Positions 1-7,158 of a DNA stretch of 64,000 nucleotides are shown here, piece by piece. Below the pieces are notes generated by a model. The model searched no databases, was not told where the DNA came from, and saw nothing but the letters and a program-made list of their open reading frames with translations. The DNA is from Micromonospora rosaria (GTDB lineage Bacteria > Actinomycetota > Actinomycetes > Mycobacteriales > Micromonosporaceae): the NCBI RefSeq assembly GCF_001567585.1, contig NZ_LRQV01000013.1:19269-83268 (forward strand). Direction: 5' to 3'. Numbering within the stretch: the stretch's first letter is position 1; each line of letters opens with the position of its first letter. The position numbers and the translations under genes were made by a program.

Positions 1-249
1 CCCGCCGCCGGGCAGGGTCGGCCCGCCGCCACCGACGACGGCTGGGGGCGGCGGCTGCGCCGGGAGGCCACCGACGCCTGGGGCGTCTCGACGGCGATCT
101 TCCTCGGGTCGGTCGGCGCCGCCGCCGGCTACCTCGCCTCGGGCCTGGTCGGTGACGCCGCCGCAGCCGGCGCGGCGACCTTCGTCGTGGTCTACCTGGT
201 CCGCCTGCTGCTCGCCGTGGCGCTCGGCGGTCGCTCCCACCAGACCTAG
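1..249 (+). CDS. C-terminal end of a small membrane protein (5' partial)
   Basis: The frame is open from the first base and ends at TAG 247-249, leaving 82 residues of an incomplete protein. It begins with a charged stretch (GWGRRLRREATDAWG) followed by two hydrophobic segments: roughly residues 32-52 (STAIFLGSV to YLASGLV) and 56-77 (AAAAGAATFVVVYLVRLLLA). It ends in a short basic/polar tail. Codons are almost all G/C-ending, as in its neighbours. The family cannot be told from this fragment; it is probably an integral membrane protein whose N-terminus lies outside the window. Confidence 0.6.
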   Translation, partial: PAAGQGRPAATDDGWGRRLRREATDAWGVSTAIFLGSVGAAAGYLASGLVGDAAAAGAATFVVVYLVRLLLAVALGGRSHQT

Positions 250-333
250 CCGATGGTCCGTGCGACCGATCGCCCGGGTGGCGGGCGACCGATAGGTTGA
301 CTGCCACCGGTCGACCAGCAAGGAGGCTCCCGC

Positions 334-2112
334 ATGGCCGCAACCTCGACGGGTCCGCGACGGTGGCTGCCGTACACGGCGGCCGTCAGCGCCGGACTGG
401 TGGTCATCGCCGGAGCGTTCGTCCTCGTCCAGCAGCGGGCCGCCGACACCGGACAGCCCCGGGCGTCCTGCACCGTGACCCTGGAGGTCAACTCCTCGAC
501 GGAGAAGGCGGAACTGCTGGTCCAGTTGGCCCAGCGGTACAGCGCCAGCGCCCGGCCGCTGCCCGGTGGCGGCTGCGCCACGGTCCACGTCAGCGCGCTG
601 AACTCGGGCCGGGCGGCGGAGGCCCTGGCCACCGACTGGCGCGGCACCGGCCTGCCGCCGCCGCAGGTCTGGTTGCCGACGTCCAGCCTGTGGACCGGTC
701 AGCTCCACCTGCTCGACCGGGCCGCCGGACGGACGCCGCAGACCCCGGACCGTTACCCGTCGATCGTGAACAGCCCGCTGGTGATCGCCATGCCGCAGCC
801 CAAGGCCGACGTCGTCCGCCAGCGCGGGCCCCTGGGCTGGGGCGACCTGCTCGGCCTCTCCGGCCGCGAGGGCTGGAAGAGCTTCGGCAAGCCGGAGTGG
901 GGGCGCTTCACCTTCGGCAAGGACAACCCGAACCTGTCCACCTCCGGGCTGGCCGCGACCATCGCGACCTACTACGCCGCCGTCAACCGGGCCAGCGACC
1001 TGACCCGCTCCGACCTGGCCAACCCGGCGGTGACGCAGTTCGTCCGGCGCATCGAGGCCAACGTGTCGCACTACAGCGACGACTCGGTGGACCTGCTGCG
1101 CGACCTCGCCGAGGTCGACCTGGCCGGCGGCACGAGCGACATGAGCGCCATCGTCATGCAGGAGGAACTGGTCCACCTCTACAACGAGGGCGAGCTGAGC
1201 CCGAGGGCGGACGGTCAACCGGCCCGCCGGCCGAACGTGCCCCTGGTCGCCGTGCACCCGAAGGAGGGCACGTTCAACCTGGACCACCCGTTCGTGGTGC
1301 TCCCCTCCGCCGACGAGCGGCAGCGCGCGGCGGCGGCCGACTTCCTGGACTTCCTGACCGACGGCCCCCAGCAGGAGAGCTTCACCCGCCTCGGCTTCCG
1401 CGACCACGAGCACCGGGCCTCGGCGGAGCTGCTGGACAGCGTCGGCACCGAGCCGCCGGGCGGGCTGACCTACTTCTCGCCGCCGGAGCCGCAGGTGGTC
1501 GAGGCGATGCTGAACAAGTGGAGCACGCTGCGGAAGAAGGCCAACGTGCTGATCGCCCTCGACACGTCCGGGTCGATGGAGGCGGCGGTCGGTGACCGTA
1601 CCCGGTTCCAGGTCGCCGCCACGGCGGCGGGCAAGGGCCTCGCGTTGCTCAACTCGGAGGACCGGGTCGGGCTCTGGTCGTTCTCGTCAGACGACCCGGG
1701 GCGGGCACCGGGGCCGTACCGGGAGGAGGTCCGGCTCGGCGACTTCGACCAGAAGCGGATCACCAGCCGCATCGAGGGGCTGCACGTGGAGGGGGGCACC
1801 GCCCTCTACACGACCGTCCGGGCCGCGCACCGGCACCTGGTCGACCGGTACGACCCCGAACGCATCAACGCCGTGGTCGTGCTGACCGACGGCGAGAACG
1901 AGTACAGCAAGGACAACGACCTGGCCCGGCTGCTCGCCGACGTCGAACTGGACCCGCAACGCCCGGTGAAGGTGTTCTGCATCGCCTTCGACCGGGACTC
2001 GAACTTCGCCATCCTCGACCAGATCGCCAAGGCGTCGGCGGGCAAGGCGTTCGACGCCACCGACCCCGCGAAGATCGACGAGGCGTTCGTCAAGCTGGTC
2101 AGCAGCTTCTGA
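334..2112 (+). CDS. Membrane-anchored substrate-binding and VWA-domain protein
   Basis: This 592-residue protein starts at an ATG behind AAGGAGG (320-326). One N-terminal membrane segment (about residues 16-36) anchors an extracytoplasmic body. Residues ~45-390 look like a periplasmic solute-binding fold (VTLEVNSSTEKAELLVQLAQRYS; NSPLVIAMP; FTFGKDNPNLSTSG). Residues ~400-592 form a von Willebrand A domain with an intact MIDAS: Asp410-Thr-Ser-Gly-Ser414, a Thr in EGGTALYTT and the Asp of LTDGENE. This combination is recurrent in actinobacteria, but its ligand and role are not established; a metal-dependent protein-binding receptor is an inference. It stands alone, with no operon partner on its strand downstream. 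Confidence 0.85.
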   Translation: MAATSTGPRRWLPYTAAVSAGLVVIAGAFVLVQQRAADTGQPRASCTVTLEVNSSTEKAELLVQLAQRYSASARPLPGGGCATVHVSALNSGRAAEALATDWRGTGLPPPQVWLPTSSLWTGQLHLLDRAAGRTPQTPDRYPSIVNSPLVIAMPQPKADVVRQRGPLGWGDLLGLSGREGWKSFGKPEWGRFTFGKDNPNLSTSGLAATIATYYAAVNRASDLTRSDLANPAVTQFVRRIEANVSHYSDDSVDLLRDLAEVDLAGGTSDMSAIVMQEELVHLYNEGELSPRADGQPARRPNVPLVAVHPKEGTFNLDHPFVVLPSADERQRAAAADFLDFLTDGPQQESFTRLGFRDHEHRASAELLDSVGTEPPGGLTYFSPPEPQVVEAMLNKWSTLRKKANVLIALDTSGSMEAAVGDRTRFQVAATAAGKGLALLNSEDRVGLWSFSSDDPGRAPGPYREEVRLGDFDQKRITSRIEGLHVEGGTALYTTVRAAHRHLVDRYDPERINAVVVLTDGENEYSKDNDLARLLADVELDPQRPVKVFCIAFDRDSNFAILDQIAKASAGKAFDATDPAKIDEAFVKLVSSF

Positions 2113-2143
2113 CGGTCCGCCGCGCCACGGCGGGCCGCCCCGC

Positions 2144-2284
2144 TCAGAGCTGGTCGGGGCGGTCGTGGCCGGCGAAGGCGTCGCGCAGGTCGGTGACGTC
2201 CCTCGGGACCGCCGGGACGACGTGCGGCGCCCGGTACGTCTCGACGACGCGCTGCGCCAGCCGCCAGAGGACCGAGCGGCGGTC
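2144..2284 (-). pseudogene. Possible 3' remnant of a coding sequence (no start codon)
   Basis: On the minus strand an open stretch of 46 codons ends at TGA (2146-2144), directly after the stop of the DUF202 gene. All 46 codons end in G or C, which is how real genes here look and unusual for non-coding DNA. The peptide (SVLWRLAQRVVETYR, then DVTDLRDAFAGHDRPDQL) looks like the tail of a soluble protein. No ATG, GTG or TTG exists in this frame in the segment, and the frame upstream runs into the DUF202 gene where it reads like a shadow. It could be a decayed gene tail or chance. Confidence 0.25.
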
Positions 2285-2609
2285 AGGTGAGCAGGACGGC
2301 GCCCGCCGCGGCGAGACCGGCGAGCGCGGTGGTGGCCGCCAGGAGGGCGAGCAGCGCGGGGGCGGGGCGGGGTGGTCGTGGGCAGACGCCTGCGGTGGCC
2401 GGCGGGCGGGCGGCGGACGCGCGGCGGGGCAGCACCCCGATCACCGCCACCAGGGCCCCGGCGGCGACCGGGGCGGTGACGGCCAGCGCGGCGTACCCGA
2501 GGTGGGGGGCCAGGATCCGACCCACCACGAGCGTGGCGAGCGCGGCTGCGGCGGCGGTCCGGCGCCAGGCCAGGGTGGTCCGCTCGACGTGCAGGCCGGG
2601 CCGGCTCAC
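2283..2609 (-). CDS. DUF202 family membrane protein (short paralogue)
   Basis: This 108-residue protein opens with the family signature HVERTTLAWRRTAAA, in which the ERTxLAWxRT motif precedes the first membrane helix. Three hydrophobic segments follow (about residues 18-36, 40-60 and 83-107). DUF202/YidH-type proteins are small inner-membrane proteins of unknown function. The ATG overlaps the stop of the upstream DUF202 gene by 4 nt (2606-2609), so the two are translationally coupled and probably act as a pair. The first half is typical; the Pro/Arg-rich loop between helices 2 and 3 is poorly conserved-looking. Confidence 0.8.
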   Translation of the reverse strand: MSRPGLHVERTTLAWRRTAAAAALATLVVGRILAPHLGYAALAVTAPVAAGALVAVIGVLPRRASAARPPATAGVCPRPPRPAPALLALLAATTALAGLAAAGAVLLT

Positions 2610-3022
2610 CCCAGCAGTCCGGCGACGATCAGGGCGCCGACGGTCAGCAGCCCGACGGCGAGCGGTACCGCCATGGTGGTCGGTGGCGGCAGTCCCCGCT
2701 CCAGGCGCAGCGCCCGTTCGGTGCGCAGCCAGCCGTACCAGGCGTGGGCCGGGGTGAGGGTGCCGAGGGCGATCAGGACGACGGCGGCGGCGAGCCGGAA
2801 CCCGGGATGGATCGGGAGGTTCAGGCCCTCCAGCGCGATCCCGGCCGCGAAGAGCGCCAGCGAGGTGCGGATCCAGGCGAGGAAGGTGCGTTCGTTGGCG
2901 AGGCTGAACCGGGGGTCGGGGTCGGTGCCCTCGGCGAACAGACGCTCGGGCCGGCGGACCGGGCCGGCGTCGTCCGGTTCGTCGGCTCCGGCGGTGGGGC
3001 GGCCACGACGCAGGACGGTCAC
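2606..3022 (-). CDS. YidH-like DUF202 family membrane protein
   Basis: This 138-residue protein has a polar N-terminus, then the family motif RFSLANERTFLAWIRTSLALFAAGIALEG (residues ~38-66). Three transmembrane helices follow (about 48-66, 73-92 and 116-137), the usual DUF202 topology. It overlaps the TauE/SafE gene upstream by 4 nt and the second DUF202 gene downstream by 4 nt. The three, with the aldolase before them, therefore look like one transcription unit reading leftward from the promoter at about 4.65 kb. The function is unknown; a link to the exporter is inferred only from this coupling. Confidence 0.85.
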   Translation of the reverse strand: MTVLRRGRPTAGADEPDDAGPVRRPERLFAEGTDPDPRFSLANERTFLAWIRTSLALFAAGIALEGLNLPIHPGFRLAAAVVLIALGTLTPAHAWYGWLRTERALRLERGLPPPTTMAVPLAVGLLTVGALIVAGLLG

Positions 3023-3741
3023 AGGGACGTCACCCCCTTGACGACGGCGAGCAGACTCCCGCCGAGGGCGAGCAGGAGCATGGCGCGACGGGCGTGGGCA
3101 TCGCTGACCCGGTGGACGAGGAACTGTCCGCCGGTGAGGCCGGCGGCCATCGCCAGGCCGCAGGCCGCGACGAGCGGCCAGGAGACCGCGGGGGTGCCCT
3201 TGACCACCACGGAGAGCGTGTTGCTGACCAGCCCGACCAGTTGCACGCTGGGTACGAAGGCGCGGTGCGGCCAGCCGGTGCTGGCCGCGTAGACGGCCAG
3301 CGGCGGTCCGCCGGTCGCGGCGGTGGTGTTGCAGAAGCCGGAGGCGACACCGGCGAGGACGGCGCCGCCCCGGCGGCGCAGCAGGGGCAGCGCCCGGCCG
3401 GTGACGACCCAGAGCACCGAGCCGGCGGTCAGCGTGCCGACGCCGATCAGCAGCGCCGGGGTGGGCAGGGTCCGGACCACCAGCGCGCCGACCGGTACGG
3501 CGAGCGCCGCGCCGCCGACCAGCGCGGCGGCCAGCCGGCGGTGCAGGTGCCGGAACGTGCTGGCGAGCACGATCAGGCAGAGCACGATGGACAGGACGTT
3601 GGCGAGGGTGACGCCGGTACGCGGGCCGAGCAGCACCACCAGGAAGGGGGCCGCCACCAGGGCGAACCCCAGCCCGGTGAGGCGCTGCGCGGTGGCGCCG
3701 AGCGCCACGGCGACCACCGCGAGAACGTCGCCGACCGGCAC
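3019..3741 (-). CDS. TauE/SafE family anion exporter, probably for an organosulfonate
   Basis: This 240-residue polytopic protein has about eight hydrophobic segments and the TauE/SafE features LTGLGFALVAAPFLVVLLGPRTG near the N-terminus and GVASGFCNTTAATGGPPLAVY in the middle. The family exports sulfite, sulfoacetate, sulfolactate and similar anions. The start is GTG 3741, four bases after the aldolase stop; a longer frame reaching to 4122 is a shadow of the aldolase gene. Placement behind a YihT-type aldolase suggests that it exports the C3-sulfonate end product of sulfosugar breakdown. TauE proteins also occur in taurine and sulfur-oxidation contexts, but no such genes are nearby. Confidence 0.88.
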   Translation of the reverse strand: MPVGDVLAVVAVALGATAQRLTGLGFALVAAPFLVVLLGPRTGVTLANVLSIVLCLIVLASTFRHLHRRLAAALVGGAALAVPVGALVVRTLPTPALLIGVGTLTAGSVLWVVTGRALPLLRRRGGAVLAGVASGFCNTTAATGGPPLAVYAASTGWPHRAFVPSVQLVGLVSNTLSVVVKGTPAVSWPLVAACGLAMAAGLTGGQFLVHRVSDAHARRAMLLLALGGSLLAVVKGVTSL

Positions 3742-3745
3742 GGTG

Positions 3746-4615
3746 TCAGCGGGTGACGGCGTCGTCGACGATGTCGGCGAGCCGGCGCAGCCGGTCGACG
3801 GAGACGGCGGCGAGGTCGGCCTCCAGGGTGGGGCTGCCGACCACCGACGCCCAGACGGCCCGACCGGCGAGGAAGCCGGACGCGCCACCCCGGCAGGCGG
3901 TCCGCACGGCCTGGCCGAACAGGTCGGCCGGGACGCCGGAGGAGAGGACGACCCAGGGGCCGGTGATGGCCTCGGTGAGCCGCTCGCACCCGGCGAGGAT
4001 CTCCGCCTCGGTCCCCTTGCCGTGGGTGGGGACCTCGGCCTTGTACAGGTCCGCGCCGAGCGAGCCGAGTTCCCGGGCGGCGGCGTGGATGCCGGCCTCG
4101 TGGTCGTACGCGCCGCCGTCACGGGGGCCCCGGCTGACCGGTTCGATGATGCTGACCAGGCCGTGCTCGCGGCAGCGCGCGATGAAGTCGGTGGCCAGCG
4201 CGATCCGGCCGTCGGGGGCCTCGTCGGGGCGCCAGAGGACGAGCAGCTTGAGGGCCTTGGCGCCCTGCGCCCGGACGGTGGCGGGGTCGACCGTGGGGTC
4301 GATGGCGACGTCGGCGACGAACTCGGTGGCGCTGCCGGTGAAGGCGTCGGCGGCGGCGATGAGGGCGCAGCCGGGGTCGGTGACGCCGGCTGCGACGACG
4401 GCGTCCCAGCCGAACTGCTTGTCGACCAGGACGGCCGAGGCGTACGGGCTGAGCGTCCGGGTGGCGGCGACCTTGAAGTCGGTGAGCTGCTGGTCGGTGA
4501 CGGGTGCCGACTGGTGGGCGGCGAACATGGCCCGCAGGGCCTCGCGTTGGTCGACGGCGAGCATGGCGTAGCCGCCGGAGGGGCGGGCCAGGGCGGAGGC
4601 GGGGAAGGTCGTCAC
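3746..4615 (-). CDS. yihT: Sulfofructose-phosphate aldolase (YihT-like class I aldolase)
   Basis: Class I aldolase expected to split 6-deoxy-6-sulfofructose-1-phosphate into dihydroxyacetone phosphate and sulfolactaldehyde. The 289-residue sequence follows my memory of E. coli YihT almost block by block: RPSGGYAMLAVDQREALRAM, DFKVAATRTLSPYASAVLVD, KALKLLVLWR, HGLVSIIEPV, GADLYKAEVP and GASGFLAGRAVWASVVG. Lys192 (LYKAE) is the Schiff-base lysine, and Arg252 in AGRAVW aligns with the Arg I recall in the sulfonate pocket. The start is GTG 4615, seven bases after GGAGG. It is divergent from a DeoR regulator and followed by a TauE/SafE exporter. The alternative is a tagatose-1,6-bisphosphate aldolase (LacD), a sister family. 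Confidence 0.85.
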   Translation of the reverse strand: MTTFPASALARPSGGYAMLAVDQREALRAMFAAHQSAPVTDQQLTDFKVAATRTLSPYASAVLVDKQFGWDAVVAAGVTDPGCALIAAADAFTGSATEFVADVAIDPTVDPATVRAQGAKALKLLVLWRPDEAPDGRIALATDFIARCREHGLVSIIEPVSRGPRDGGAYDHEAGIHAAARELGSLGADLYKAEVPTHGKGTEAEILAGCERLTEAITGPWVVLSSGVPADLFGQAVRTACRGGASGFLAGRAVWASVVGSPTLEADLAAVSVDRLRRLADIVDDAVTR

Positions 4616-4654
4616 GGGTCATCCTCCCGGAAACGGAACAACGGGTGACCGAAG

Positions 4655-4671
4655 CTAACATCCTTTGTTAG
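4655..4671. promoter_or_regulatory. Inverted repeat, likely operator for the DeoR-type regulator
   Basis: CTAACA-tcctt-TGTTAG is a perfect 6-bp inverted repeat in the 124-bp divergent intergenic region between the aldolase and DeoR genes. A TAGACT box (4697-4702) lies 37 bp before the DeoR start. A second, weaker inverted repeat, AACCA/TGGTT, lies just to the right. DeoR-family regulators of sugar-phosphate genes bind such sites in their own divergent promoters. The assignment is inferred from position and symmetry. Confidence 0.55.
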
Positions 4672-4739
4672 AAATCAACCAGACGGGTCGGGTGGTTTAG
4701 ACTTTCCGCACATCCGCCGCACAGAGAGAGGTCCCCGGC

Positions 4740-5522
4740 GTGACCCTGGAGTCCCTGCGCTACGACGGCGCTCCGCAGCGCCGGACCCAGATCATGGCCG
4801 CCCTGCGGCGGTCGGGCTTCCTCTCGGTCACCGACCTCGCCGAGCAGCTCGGCGTCTCCCCCATGACGGTCCGCCGGGACCTGCGGAGACTGGCCGAGAC
4901 CGGCGAGGCGATGCTGGTCCACGGTGGGGTCAGCCTGCCCCCGGACGGGCCCGCCGGGCCCACCTTCGCCCTGCGCGCCCAGGCCCACCCGGAGGCCAAA
5001 CGGGCCGTCGGCCGGGCCGCCGCCGGCCTGGTCAGACCGGGTGACACGATCGGCGTGGACAGCGGTACGACCGCGGTCGCGGTGGCGCACGCCCTGCCCG
5101 ACGAGTTCGACGGCTGCCTGGTCACCCACTCGGTCCCGGTGCTGGCGCACATGCTGGGTCGGCCGCGCGCCCGGGTCATCGGCATCGGCGGCGAGCTGCT
5201 GCACGAGAACCAGGCGATGGTCGGCTTCGCCGCCCTCGACCTGCTGCAACGGATGCGGGTACGGATGCTCTTCCTGGGCGCCAGCGCGGTGGACGAGCGC
5301 GGGGTCTACGCCCGTTCCGAGGTCGAGCTGACCGCCAAGCACGCGGTGATGGACATCGCCGACGAGATCGTCCTGGTCGTCGACGGCAGCAAGTTCACCG
5401 CCAGCGCCCCGGTACGGGTGTGCGCCTTCGACCGGATCGACACCCTGGTCACCGACGTCGACCTGCCACCGGCCGTCGCCGACGCCGCCCGCCGCAGCGG
5501 CACCCGGCTGGTCCGCGCCTGA
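4740..5522 (+). CDS. DeoR/GlpR family transcriptional regulator
   Basis: This 260-residue protein has an N-terminal winged HTH (RRTQIMAALRRSGFLSVTDLAEQLGVSPMTVRRDLRRL, residues ~14-47). A DeoR C-terminal sugar-phosphate sensor follows, with the DSGTT phosphate-binding loop (~residue 103), a GG loop (IGIGGELL) and a late VDGSKF motif. Such proteins usually repress until a phosphorylated sugar binds. It is divergent from the YihT-like aldolase, matching the layout of E. coli, where the DeoR-family protein CsqR/YihW controls sulfoquinovose genes. The start is GTG 4740 behind GAGAGAGG. A strong hairpin 9 bp after its stop separates it from the long operon downstream. Confidence 0.88.
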   Translation: MTLESLRYDGAPQRRTQIMAALRRSGFLSVTDLAEQLGVSPMTVRRDLRRLAETGEAMLVHGGVSLPPDGPAGPTFALRAQAHPEAKRAVGRAAAGLVRPGDTIGVDSGTTAVAVAHALPDEFDGCLVTHSVPVLAHMLGRPRARVIGIGGELLHENQAMVGFAALDLLQRMRVRMLFLGASAVDERGVYARSEVELTAKHAVMDIADEIVLVVDGSKFTASAPVRVCAFDRIDTLVTDVDLPPAVADAARRSGTRLVRA

Positions 5523-5530
5523 CCCCGCCC

Positions 5531-5574
5531 GGCGACGGCCGTCCGGTCCGCGCCCTGACCGGGCGGCCGTCGCC
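5531..5574 (+). terminator. Hairpin terminator after the DeoR gene
   Basis: Perfect 11-bp arms, GGCGACGGCCG (5531-5541) and CGGCCGTCGCC (5564-5574), enclose a 22-nt loop. There is no T-run, as is common in very GC-rich actinobacteria. It lies 9 bp after the DeoR stop. Confidence 0.55.
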
Positions 5575-5868
5575 AGGGCCGGGGGTGAGGCCGGGGTCGG
5601 GGCGCCGCTGCGGGCTCCGGCCGAAAGCCGGGGTCGGCGGCCGTGCGTCGACCACGCCCCGTGGTCCCTCCGCCGGGCGTCGGCACCGCGTCGACCTGCG
5701 GTTCCATCGGTCGTTCACCGGACCCACCCCGACCCCGGGTGCCACGGGCCCGTTTCCTCGCGCGGGGTCCGCCGGTCTCGGACACGTGTTTGTTACAGGC
5801 TCTTGACGAGCACGACACTGGCGTTCAAGACTGCATGCAACTTCGCCAGGTTGTGAGAGAGGGAGCAG
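5575..5868 (+). promoter_or_regulatory. Promoter region of the long sugar-catabolic operon
   Basis: About 290 bp without a gene. The left part is GC-rich and featureless. The right part (5780-5868) is AT-richer and holds an inverted repeat CTTGA (5802-5806) / TCAAG (5825-5829), a TTGACG hexamer (5803-5808) and the palindrome TGCATGCA (5832-5839). A strong RBS, GAGGGAGCAG, sits just before ATG 5869. The two symmetric elements are operator candidates for the DeoR- or GntR-type regulators of the island; which one binds cannot be told. Confidence 0.45.
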
Positions 5869-7158
5869 ATGCGCCGGACGTCCGCAGCCGTCGGGAACAC
5901 CACCGCCGTGCCGCCTGCCCCGGCCGGCTCCCCCAGCACCGCGACGGACGGCGTCGCGCCCGGCACCGCGACGGACGGCGTCGCGCCCGGCACCGCGACG
6001 GGCGGCGTCACGCCCGCCCCCGTCGCGCTGCCGGACGCGCCGGTGACCGCCGTCCGCTGCCGGGTGCTGCGGGCCCGCCCGGCCGAGGACATCGCGATGT
6101 CCTTCGCCCCGCTGACCCACCGGGTGATGCTCCTGGTCGAGGTCGAACTCGCCGACGGCGCGGTCGGGGTCGGCGAGACCTGGGCCAACTACCCGTCCTG
6201 GGCCTGGCGGGAGCGGGTCGCCACGATCCGTGAGGGGGTCGCCCCGCTGCTGGTCGGCCGGCGGTTCGCCGACCCCGCCGAGGCGCACCGCACCCTGCTG
6301 CGCCGGCTGCGCCCGCTCGGCCGGCAGTGGGGCGCGCCCGGCCCGATCCACCAGGCGGTCAGCGGCGTCGACCTGGCCCTGTGGGACCTGGCCGCCCGGC
6401 ACGCCGGGGTCGGCCTGACCCGGTTGCTCGCCGACCACCCCGACGTCCGCACCGAACTCCCGGTGTACGGCTCCAGCCTCGGCCCGACCGGCGTCGCCGA
6501 GACCGCGCAGCGGTGCGCCGCCCTCGGCCTCACCGCAGTGAAGGTCAAGGTCGGCTTCGGCACCGAGACCGACCTGGCGAACGTACGGACCGCCCGGAGG
6601 GTGCTCGGCGACGACGCGCAGATCTTCGCCGACGCCAACCAGGCCTGGTCGCTGGACGAGGCGCTGGCGGCCACCCCCGCCCTGGTCGACCTCGGGGTGG
6701 CCTGGCTGGAGGAGCCGCTCGCCGGTGACCACCCGGCGGAGCTGGCCGAGCTGGCCCGGCGGACCGGCATGCCGCTGGCCACCGGGGAGAACCTGTACGG
6801 CGCGGCGGCCTTCGCGCCGTACCTGCGTGGCGACGGGGTGCGGATCGTCCAACCGGATCTGAGCAAGGTCGGCGGGATCACCGAGTTCCTCGCCGTCCGC
6901 GCGGCTGCCGCCGCCACCGGGCACACCGTCAACCCGCACCTCTACAACGGCGCCGTGGCCACCGCCGCGACGGTCTGCGCCGCCGCCGCCACCCGGGCCA
7001 CCCGGCTCGTCGAGTGGGACATCCGCTCCAACCCGCTGCGCGCCGCCGCCGACGCGCTGCTCACCGACCACGGCACCGTCCGGGTTCCCGACCGCCCCGG
7101 CTTCGGCGTCGACCTCGACCCCGACCAGCTCGACCGCTACGAGGAGCAGATCCCGTGA
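5869..7158 (+). CDS. Enolase-superfamily (mandelate racemase-type) sugar-acid dehydratase
   Basis: This 429-residue protein has an enolase N-terminal domain from about residue 58 and then the TIM barrel. Catalytic residues of the mandelate-racemase subgroup are visible: Lys225-x-Lys227, metal ligands Asp255 (FADAN), Glu281/282 (LEEP) and Glu307 (TGEN), and an Asp330 (QPDLSKVGG)/His357 (NPHLYNG) dyad. Such enzymes abstract the alpha proton of a sugar acid, usually dehydrating it to a 2-keto-3-deoxy acid. ATG 5869 has the RBS GAGGGAGCAG, giving an unusual ~55-residue disordered N-terminal extension containing a nonapeptide repeat. It is the first gene of the operon, and its TGA overlaps the next GTG. 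The substrate is unknown. Confidence 0.85.
   Translation: MRRTSAAVGNTTAVPPAPAGSPSTATDGVAPGTATDGVAPGTATGGVTPAPVALPDAPVTAVRCRVLRARPAEDIAMSFAPLTHRVMLLVEVELADGAVGVGETWANYPSWAWRERVATIREGVAPLLVGRRFADPAEAHRTLLRRLRPLGRQWGAPGPIHQAVSGVDLALWDLAARHAGVGLTRLLADHPDVRTELPVYGSSLGPTGVAETAQRCAALGLTAVKVKVGFGTETDLANVRTARRVLGDDAQIFADANQAWSLDEALAATPALVDLGVAWLEEPLAGDHPAELAELARRTGMPLATGENLYGAAAFAPYLRGDGVRIVQPDLSKVGGITEFLAVRAAAAATGHTVNPHLYNGAVATAATVCAAAATRATRLVEWDIRSNPLRAAADALLTDHGTVRVPDRPGFGVDLDPDQLDRYEEQIP
5938..6018 (+). repeat. Three tandem 27-bp repeats encoding a disordered N-terminal extension
   Basis: Units at 5938-5964, 5965-5991 and 5992-6018. The first two are identical and the third differs at a few bases. 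In frame they encode TATDGVAPG twice and then TATGGVTPA, inside the enolase-superfamily gene ahead of its folded domain. Slipped-strand variation in copy number would stay in frame. Confidence 0.85.

Noticed and set aside
3019..4122. A 367-residue version of the TauE/SafE protein
   Set aside because: The extra N-terminal ~127 residues are the antisense-frame shadow of the aldolase coding region (Pro/Arg/Ser-rich). The membrane protein begins at GTG 3741.
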